This document shows positions 58,238 to 64,000 of a stretch of DNA of 64,000 nucleotides, in pieces. The first letter of the stretch is position 1. Each line of letters starts with the position of its first letter. The notes beneath the pieces were generated by a model, which was given only the letters and a program-made list of their open reading frames with translations, was not told the origin of the DNA and searched no databases. Both the position numbers and the translations under genes were made by a program. This DNA comes from CAWDMN01 sp963803155 (GTDB taxonomy: Bacteria; Acidobacteriota; Terriglobia; Versatilivoradales; Versatilivoraceae), in the NCBI GenBank assembly GCA_963803155.1, contig CAWDMN010000041.1:39320-103319 (forward strand), written 5' to 3'.

Positions 58238-58489
58238 CCTTTGAAAATCGGATTTACCAGTGTACCAGCTCCGCTCATTTCATCTACAATCGTTGAATCT
58301 GGCAGTAAAATATCACATCCTGATGGGCAATGTCATACCCATCTTCTCAGGCAAAAACCACTCAAGTTTCATTAACTCCTTGACAGATAAGGGGAAAAAC
58401 TAGTATTTTATTGCGGGCATTTTTTGCCAGGGGCGGTGGAGGATAATGTCCATCATCGGTCCGGGCCGATCCTTCATGGAGGCAATAAT

Positions 58490-59428
58490 TTGAGCACAGT
58501 CAAAAAGAAGAAGGTACTGGTTGCTGGCGAACTTAATGTGGATTTGATTGGCGCCGGCTTGCAGACTTTTCCGGTTTTGGGAAGGGAGATTCTATCGCAG
58601 GAAATGGTACTGACTCTCGGCAGTGCCTCTGCAATCATGGTCTGTGGTCTCACCAAGCTGGGGACACCAGTCACCTTCATCAGCAAAATCGGAAAGGATG
58701 ATTTCGGACAATACTGTCTGGATCAACTCAGGGCCAAGAAGGTGAAAACCGACAATATCATACGGGATCCAAAATTCCGCACAGGGATGACGATCTCTCT
58801 TAATTTCCGGGATGACAAAGCGCAGGTGACATACCTTGGCGCTATCCCTCATCTCCAATACAAGGATATTCCTCAAAAGATCCTGCGCCAGCACGACCAC
58901 TTGCATATTTCCTCCTTCTTTCTCCAGGAAGAAATGCAGACGGCCTTGCCGCAGCTCTTTCAAGATGCCAAGAAAGTGGGAATGACAATTTCTCTCGATC
59001 CCAACTCGGACAACAAGAACCAGTGGAATTCCGGTATTTGGAAATCCCTCGAGTTCGTCGATATCTTGATGATGAACGAGACTGAGGCCATCAATATCTC
59101 GAAAGCTAAGAGCACAAATCGGGCACTGGAATTCTTTGGGCAGAAAATTCCTACAGTAGTGATCAAGTTGGGTTCCAAGGGAGTCATTGCCAAGAGTCGC
59201 GGGCAGATCATTCAACTTCCTGCATTCAAGATCAGAGTGTCGGATAATACCGGGGCGGGAGAATCCTTCGATGCAGGTTTCTTATATGGCCAGTTGAATG
59301 GTCTTGATTTCCGTCAATCTCTGATAATTGGCAATGCCTGTGGCGCCCTTTCCACACAGGGGATCGGCGGGACTGCGACACAGCCCACCTGGGAAGAAGT
59401 GCAAAAGCATATCAAGGGAGTCAAATAA
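58490..59428 (+). CDS. PfkB-family carbohydrate kinase; catalytic Asp replaced by Glu
   Basis: A 312-residue ribokinase-fold sugar kinase. The N-terminal part has VAGELNVDLIGAG and the nucleotide/sugar region SASAIMVCGLTKLGTPVTFI. The C-terminal PfkB signature, usually DTTGAGDxF, reads DNTGAGESFDAGF (252-264), so the base that activates the sugar hydroxyl is E258 (codon GAA at 59261). The start TTG at 58490 has GGAGG seven bases upstream, which is better than the longer frame from 58424. A phosphorylated sugar substrate cannot be named. A strong terminator follows. Confidence 0.87.
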   Translation: MSTVKKKKVLVAGELNVDLIGAGLQTFPVLGREILSQEMVLTLGSASAIMVCGLTKLGTPVTFISKIGKDDFGQYCLDQLRAKKVKTDNIIRDPKFRTGMTISLNFRDDKAQVTYLGAIPHLQYKDIPQKILRQHDHLHISSFFLQEEMQTALPQLFQDAKKVGMTISLDPNSDNKNQWNSGIWKSLEFVDILMMNETEAINISKAKSTNRALEFFGQKIPTVVIKLGSKGVIAKSRGQIIQLPAFKIRVSDNTGAGESFDAGFLYGQLNGLDFRQSLIIGNACGALSTQGIGGTATQPTWEEVQKHIKGVK

Positions 59429-59449
59429 TCGCTCCGGTACTTGGAAAAC

Positions 59450-59481
59450 AAAAAAGGCAGGCCTTTGAGCCTGCCTTTTTT
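59450..59481 (+). terminator. intrinsic terminator after the PfkB kinase gene
   Basis: AAGGCAGGC pairs with GCCTGCCTT over a six-base loop, with A-run on one side and T-run on the other, so it can work on both strands. It is about 20 bases after the kinase stop and ends the convergent HD gene as well. Confidence 0.88.
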
Positions 59482-59542
59482 GTTGGTGACAAAGTCGCCG
59501 ATTCCCGATGATCTGCCTCAGATAGTCACTTTTCGCAGTTCC

Positions 59543-60094
59543 TCATAATCCAAGATCGCCTGCACTTTTCTCCATGGCCCGAATACAAAAATCGATGTGC
59601 TGATCCAAGTCGACGCCCAAATCCTGAGCGCCTCGAATAATATCCTCCCGATTGACCGAGCGAGCAAAAGCCTTGTCTTTCATTTTCTTTCGGACAGACC
59701 GCGCTTCCATCCCTTGAATTTTCTTGTCCGGACGAACTAAAGTTGCCGCTGTGATCAAACCAGCCAATTCGTCACACGCAAAAAGAGTTCTATCTAACAA
59801 GCTCCGGCGGGGGCAGTCCATGTAATCCGCGTGCGAACGAATCGCATAAATGACATCTTCCGGATACCCTTTTTCACGCAAGATCTCAGACCCCTTCGCC
59901 GGATGATCGGGCGCACTGGGGAACATCTCATAATCAAAATCATGCAAGAGGCCGACTATCCTCCATTTCTCGACATCTTCGCCATTTTTTTCCGCGTAAG
60001 CTCTCATGCAGGCCGAGACAGCCTGCGCATGTTTGATCAATCCATCGCCTTTGGTGCATTCATTCAATAAATCAAAAGCACTTTGCCAATCCAA
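59543..60094 (-). CDS. HD-domain metal-dependent phosphohydrolase
   Basis: A 183-residue protein with a single HD domain: metal ligands H22, the H51-D52 pair in GLLHDFDYE, H64 in APDHPAKGSEIL, and the SHADYMDCP segment. A 5'-nucleotidase or nucleotide phosphohydrolase activity is likely. HD proteins of this small size are often annotated as HDIG-domain proteins. It is convergent with the PfkB gene. The next 280 bases are an inverted repeat element. Confidence 0.85.
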   Translation of the reverse strand: MDWQSAFDLLNECTKGDGLIKHAQAVSACMRAYAEKNGEDVEKWRIVGLLHDFDYEMFPSAPDHPAKGSEILREKGYPEDVIYAIRSHADYMDCPRRSLLDRTLFACDELAGLITAATLVRPDKKIQGMEARSVRKKMKDKAFARSVNREDIIRGAQDLGVDLDQHIDFCIRAMEKSAGDLGL

Positions 60095-60110
60095 GTAATC
60101 CTCCTTATTC

Positions 60111-60346
60111 AGTGGAAAGTGAATAGTGGATAGTGATTAGTGGTCAGGGGTCAGTGCATAGGAAGCTGCAAGTTATAAACATTGCGCGGCATATAGTTGG
60201 CTGTCGGCAGTCAACAAAAGAGGACTTGATCGCTATGAGCGAAAAATCGCGCCCCTAATAGCGTTGGACAACCGGGTAACGAGCATTACTCTTCTCGATT
60301 CACTGACCCCTGACCACTAATCACTATCCACTATCCACTTTCCATT
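60111..60346. repeat. inverted-repeat element built of short degenerate motifs
   Basis: Arms of 46 bases (60111-60156 and 60301-60346) are reverse complements with two mismatches, separated by 144 bases. The arms are made of the degenerate unit AGTGGATAGTGATTAGTGG. The inside includes GTTGGCTGTCGGCAGTC. No gene is inside. It lies between the HD gene and polA, as similar elements lie near mutS and in the rRNA operon. Confidence 0.8.
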
Positions 60347-60376
60347 GTCCACAATTCACTGTTCATTTGTCCCTTT

Positions 60377-61861
60377 TCATTTCGCTTCCATCCAATTTTT
60401 CCCAACGCCTATGCCGACTTTTAACGGCACAGCCAATTCTAAAACCTGCTCCATCTCTTGCCGAACCATCGTGCGGAGTGATTCGAGCTCATTCTCAGGT
60501 ACTTCGAAGATTAATTCATCATGCACCTGCAACAGCATTCTGGCCTGCCAATTCTCTTGGCACAACCGATCATGAATGCGGATCATCGCTGACTTGATCA
60601 GATCGGCAGCCGTGCCCTGAATGGGAGAATTCACCGCCGTCCGTTCTGCAAACTGGCGCAGCGCTGGATTCTTGCTGGAAATGTCCGGTATCTGGCGGAT
60701 TCGACCGGCCAGGGTTCTGGTCATTTGTGTCTGGCGGGTCTCAGCAATCGTGGCATCGATCCAATTTTTCACCCCTTGATACCGTTCAAAATAACGCTGG
60801 ATGAATTGCTGTGCCTCGCGATTTGAGATTTCGAGTTCTTTGGCAAGGCCAAAGGCCGTTTGTCCATAGACGATTCCAAAGTTTATGGTCTTGGCCCGCC
60901 GGCGCAATTCCGCGGTATGCATCTCCGGGATTATGCCAAAAACTTCCGTGGCCGTCCGCGTGTGGATATCCTCTCCCGACTGGAAGGCTTTTACGAGCAC
61001 TGGATCGCGCGAGAAATGGGCTAGGACGCGAAGTTCAATCTGAGAATAGTCGGCTGCAAGCAAAAGCCATCCCTCTTCAGGTACAAAGGCAGCTCGAATC
61101 TTCATGCCCAACTCCGTCCGAATGGGGATATTCTGCAGGTTGGGATTGCTGCTGGAGAGCCTCCCAGTGGCGGCAACAGTTTGATTGAAGGAAGTGTGGA
61201 CCCGTCCAGTATCCGGGTGAACGAGTTTTGGCAAAGCATCGACATAACCCGATTTCAGCTTGGCCAGCAGGCGGTAATCGAGCATGAGGCGCGGCAACTC
61301 ATAGTCTCGTGCGAGCTGTTCCAGTATTTCCACCGAAGTGGAAAATTGACCGGATTTTTTAAGTTTCTTTGGAGCCGGCAAATTCAATTTCTCAAAGAGG
61401 ATCTCGCCCAGTTGTTTGGGGGAATTGATATTGAATTCTTCCCCGGCCAGTTCGTGGATCCGCCGAGTTAATGAATTGATCTGAGTTTCCATATCAACGG
61501 AAAGCATCTTTAGAACCTCGGGATCAATGCGGATCCCTTGCCACTCCATCCGAGTCAGTACTTTCTCCAGCGGGAGCTCGATTTCCCGATACACCTTTTC
61601 TACTTGCAGAGCGGCCAGCAGAGGATGAAATTTCTCCTCCAGCCGGGCCAGTTGAACTGCCCGCCCAGCCGCGGTTTCAGCTGTTTTTTCTTCCAGCTGC
61701 GCAAAAACAATTTCTTCAAAGTTATGGTTGCCGCGGTTGGGTTGGATCAGGTAGGAGCTGAGCAATGTGTCTTCAGCCACCCCTTTTAAGTCAATTCCAC
61801 GATCACGCAGGGCAAGAGCCGCACTCTTGCCGTCATGACCCAAACGAAAGCCTCCGGACAA
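60377..61861 (-). CDS. polA: DNA polymerase I, 5' third missing
   Basis: About 490 residues covering the end of the 3'-5' exonuclease-like domain (from GKSAALALRDRGIDLKGVA) and the whole polymerase domain. Motif A is DYSQIELRVLAH, motif B RRRAKTINFGIVYGQTAFGL, and motif C LQVHDELIFEVP. The C-terminus ends normally at VGIGVGKNWMEAK. The N-terminal 5'-nuclease domain (about 300 residues) and part of the exonuclease domain are absent: the reading frame becomes unrelated upstream of about 61845. The cut is in the middle of a domain, so this is either a rearrangement or a chimeric join. No start of translation for this part is believable. Confidence 0.9.
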   Translation of the reverse strand: MSGGFRLGHDGKSAALALRDRGIDLKGVAEDTLLSSYLIQPNRGNHNFEEIVFAQLEEKTAETAAGRAVQLARLEEKFHPLLAALQVEKVYREIELPLEKVLTRMEWQGIRIDPEVLKMLSVDMETQINSLTRRIHELAGEEFNINSPKQLGEILFEKLNLPAPKKLKKSGQFSTSVEILEQLARDYELPRLMLDYRLLAKLKSGYVDALPKLVHPDTGRVHTSFNQTVAATGRLSSSNPNLQNIPIRTELGMKIRAAFVPEEGWLLLAADYSQIELRVLAHFSRDPVLVKAFQSGEDIHTRTATEVFGIIPEMHTAELRRRAKTINFGIVYGQTAFGLAKELEISNREAQQFIQRYFERYQGVKNWIDATIAETRQTQMTRTLAGRIRQIPDISSKNPALRQFAERTAVNSPIQGTAADLIKSAMIRIHDRLCQENWQARMLLQVHDELIFEVPENELESLRTMVRQEMEQVLELAVPLKVGIGVGKNWMEAK

Positions 61862-61953
61862 GGGAGCAGCTTGAGAAAGGCAAGATCCAGGCCATCCAGC
61901 CCGTGACCATCGTGGACAGGGACGACCTGACGCATCCCCGGCTGGAAACTTGA
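61860..61953 (+). pseudogene. C-terminal fragment of an unidentified gene, foreign to the polA side
   Basis: A rightward frame ending in TGA at 61953 encodes LRTREQLEKGKIQAIQPVTI and then VDRDDLTHPRLET. It looks like a real protein end, but it begins at the polA break, with no start. I do not recognise it. It starts a 2.1-kb mosaic of fragments. Confidence 0.45.
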
Positions 61954-62075
61954 GCGGAAGCCTGATGGTTCTCTGTTCCCGTCTTGCCCATGTGAAGGCC
62001 TCTCCCCAGCATTCCAGTAATCATGATTACTCCGGGTGGCCTTCAATAAGGCCGCGGGAGTGAGACTGCAGCCGA

Positions 62076-62400
62076 ATGAAACGACTGACCCACTATCTCT
62101 TCTCCACAGGTGTATCCTTCAGCCTGCTTTCGCTCTCCCACACCCTTGCCATCGAACCCATAGCGATGGCTCTGTGGCTCTCGTTGTCCATAAACTACCT
62201 TATCGACCTGCTCGGACATGTCTCCCGGAACGGTAACCCAACCAGAACATGGGTGACCCACTCCGTCTTCACCGCTCCCCTCTGGGGTGCCCTGGTCGCG
62301 GCTGCCTCGCTGACCGCGGCGTCGCAGGCTTCGGGTTCACGACTTCCCTGGGAGGCGTTGGGCTTCTGGATATCCGTGGGCGCTCTGGTCTCAGGGGATT
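62076..62400 (+). pseudogene. N-terminal part of a DUF1286-like archaeal membrane protein
   Basis: The frame begins MKRLTHYLFSTGVSFSLLSL and includes LSINYLIDLLGHVSRNG, RTWVTHSVFTAPLWGALVAA and LPWEALGFWISVGALVSG, which match the order of motifs in the mainly archaeal DUF1286 family (KxRTHYxFSTG near the start). After about 62400 the residues no longer fit the family, and the reverse strand shows a different gene. So it appears cut at a second junction. Confidence 0.6.
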
Positions 62401-62547
62401 GCCAGACTTGGGATCGAATATCTTTGATAGACGATTTTTCATTCCCCAGTCGACTGAATTGCAGCCTTTCAGGAAGAAAGCCTCGCACTTGGCAGGGATG
62501 TCGACATAAAACTCTTTTTCCTTTTGGGATTCATCGACTTCTGGCAT
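62401..62547 (-). pseudogene. N-terminal fragment of an LsrF/DhnA-type class I aldolase
   Basis: An ATG at 62547 with AGGAG upstream opens MPEVDESQKEKEFYVDIPAK followed by FFLKGCNSVDWGMKNRLSKI and FDPKSG, which is the start of LsrF/DhnA-like class I aldolases (WGMKNRLxxIFxPKSG). The match stops at about 62400, where the frame runs antisense into the DUF1286-like gene. In a whole gene the sequence would continue with a RTVMLAFDHGY-like motif. Confidence 0.65.
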
Positions 62548-62802
62548 GATTATCAACTCCTGTCGATATTTTATTGAACTATTGCAACGAAAAAGCGTAC
62601 ATCGCCAATCTCGTATTATTGCACAGTTCAGATGCAATTGAAAGGTGAATAGAATGGTCGGGCCGACCATAAGCCGGCAGGCGCCGCGTCGAATCGCCTA
62701 TCGGCCCTGACCTTCCCCTCCCTTCTGTTGCGAAACTGTTAAAAAAGATATAATTTCTTAGGAAAAAGGCAAACGAAAGGCCCAGGGAGGACCGCTGGCT
62801 AA

Positions 62803-63999
62803 ATGAGAGGGCGGAGAGAGGGAGATTTTCCCGACAAGGGCGTCGAAGGATGGCGCGACCTGCTCGGGAGGGACGATGAGGTCCTGAAGCGGCTGGAGAT
62901 GGTCTATCTTCTCCGGTCGGGCATGGCGCCCGAGGAGGTCGCGCGGCGGTTTCACGTGGACGTGAATTACTTGTTCCAGGTGAACGCAAAGTTTTCCCTC
63001 GCCGGCGTCGCGGGGCTTTTCTCCGAGAGAGGCGCGTCGAGCTGGCTCGACGGGCTCGATGGGGACGAGCCGGTCCTGAGGAGGCTCGACATGGTAAGGC
63101 TCGTCAGGTCGGGGACGCCTGTCCCTGTCGTGGCGCGCCAGTACGACGCCCTCGACGAGTACGTGGAGAGGCTCTGCGAGAGGTTTTCCCGCAACGGGGT
63201 CGCAGGCATACTGACGGACGATGATCTCGACCGATTCCGCGTTATCTACCCAGCCTCCATCCGCGTCTGCTCTTACAACTTGCACGGGACGCACAATGAC
63301 GGCGACGGACACAAAGGTTCAGGCGCATCGCCCGGGAGCTTGCCCGCCTGGACCCGCACATCGCCGCATTCCAGGAGGTCGTGAGCGGCGGGGGAATCGA
63401 GGACACGAGTGTGCAGATTGCGCGCTGGATCTCGTCCATCACCGGCTACCACTACGGATCGCGCTTTTTGTACTGCCACCATTTTATGGAGAAATACCCG
63501 GAAGGCGTCGGCCTGTCGCTCCGCTGCCGGGCGCAGAACGTGAGGAGCGTCGATCTCACCCATCTCGCGGGAGGCCTGAGGCCAACGCTGCCGCGAAACG
63601 CCCTTGTAGCGGAAGTCGAGGTCTATAGCCGGGAAGGTCATTTTGACCTTCCGTTTACCTGGACGATGGCGCCGATTCGACGGTGCGGCTTGCCCAGGCG
63701 GAGAAGCTGGTCCGGGAGTTGACATTAGGCGCTCAGGGCGGCGCATGCTCCATCCTTGCCGGCGACTTCAACGACGTTGAGGATTCTCCCGTCGTCAGTC
63801 ACTCACGCCTCCGCCGGTTATGTGGATGCTCACAGGGCGTGCCACAAAGGCGCGGGCGCCACGTACCCCGCCGGCGACCCTAAGGCGAGGATCGACTACA
63901 TTTTTGTGAAAGGGCATACCTCAATCGAATCGTCGGAATTATTGGTGATCATTCCTCGGGCTGAGCGACCATATCGCCATTTTTGCAGAAGTAAGGTAG
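62803..63999 (+). pseudogene. tandem helix-turn-helix repeats fused to an EEP nuclease, broken by four frame changes
   Basis: The first frame codes two 57-residue helical repeats, DEVLKRLEMVYLLRSGMAPE...FSLAGVAGLF and DEPVLRRLDMVRLVRSGTPV...FSRNGVAGIL, each like a helix-turn-helix module. An endonuclease/exonuclease/phosphatase (EEP) domain follows with CSYNLHG, LDPHIAAFQEV, GDFNDVEDSP, RIDYIFVKG and LSDHIAIFAEV. The frame shifts at about 63300, 63650, 63800 and 63950, but each piece keeps family motifs, and the stop TAG is at 63997. Such an intact series points to sequence error more than to decay. GC content (about 60 percent) is higher than in the rest of the window. Confidence 0.72.
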
Positions 64000-64000
64000 T

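Noticed and set aside
61765..61953. 62-residue rightward frame as a complete gene
   Set aside because: Its first half is antisense to conserved polA sequence; only the last 30 residues look like coding sequence, and they are listed as a fragment.

Overview
The window is mostly a stretch of bacterial chromosome, probably from an Acidobacteriota-type organism known from metagenomes. The evidence is two large MacB-like permeases of the acidobacterial ADOP type (about 3.2 and 33.1 kb), a VWFA-related protein of the kind first defined in Acidobacteria (40.8 kb), and a bacterial rRNA operon with CCA-encoding tRNAs. Phylum assignment is an inference; the 16S gene at 52.2-53.7 kb would settle it.

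Layout. 0-6 kb: a truncated unknown gene, a VapBC toxin-antitoxin pair, a two-domain PPK2 polyphosphate kinase and an ADOP permease. 6-21 kb: mostly carbohydrate and small-molecule genes (Gfo/Idh/MocA oxidoreductase, secreted nitrilase-fold hydrolase, DegT aminotransferase, amidohydrolase, SGNH-like protein, GH29 fucosidase coupled to a 2-hydroxyacid dehydrogenase) plus a membrane hybrid histidine kinase whose phospho-acceptor His is Gln. 21-31 kb: housekeeping genes (rarA, SpoU methyltransferase, tsaC, DUF218, anmK, mutS, tsaB, rimI), several overlapping by ATGA. 31-36 kb: a cell-envelope cluster (DUF2059 protein, two lipoproteins, second ADOP permease), followed by a duplicated remnant of one lipoprotein gene and a MITE-like element. 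36-47.8 kb: YjbQ, a frameshifted esterase, a lipoprotein-type methyltransferase, a VWFA protein, a MscS-like membrane protein, the yggS-yggU pair, and several tiny membrane-protein genes under 60 residues. 47.9-53.9 kb: rRNA operon on the minus strand (16S, tRNA-Ile, tRNA-Ala, 23S, 5S) with a consensus promoter, boxA-like sites and an intrinsic terminator. 54-61.85 kb: membrane spermidine-synthase-like protein, M23 peptidase with a coupled 62-residue protein, PfkB kinase, HD hydrolase and the 3' two thirds of polA.

The last 2.15 kb looks foreign. polA stops abruptly near 61.85 kb and is followed by a mosaic of truncated genes of archaeal appearance (an unidentified C-terminus, a DUF1286-like N-terminus, an LsrF-type aldolase N-terminus) and a tandem-HTH plus EEP-nuclease gene broken by four frame changes. 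This most likely marks a chimeric or low-quality contig end, not horizontal transfer.

The spacers are rich in non-coding repeats: at least four families of roughly 100-bp hairpin elements (called A to D here) and several loci where degenerate short tandem motifs form long inverted repeats, two of them inside the rRNA operon. No CRISPR array and no intact transposase gene were seen.
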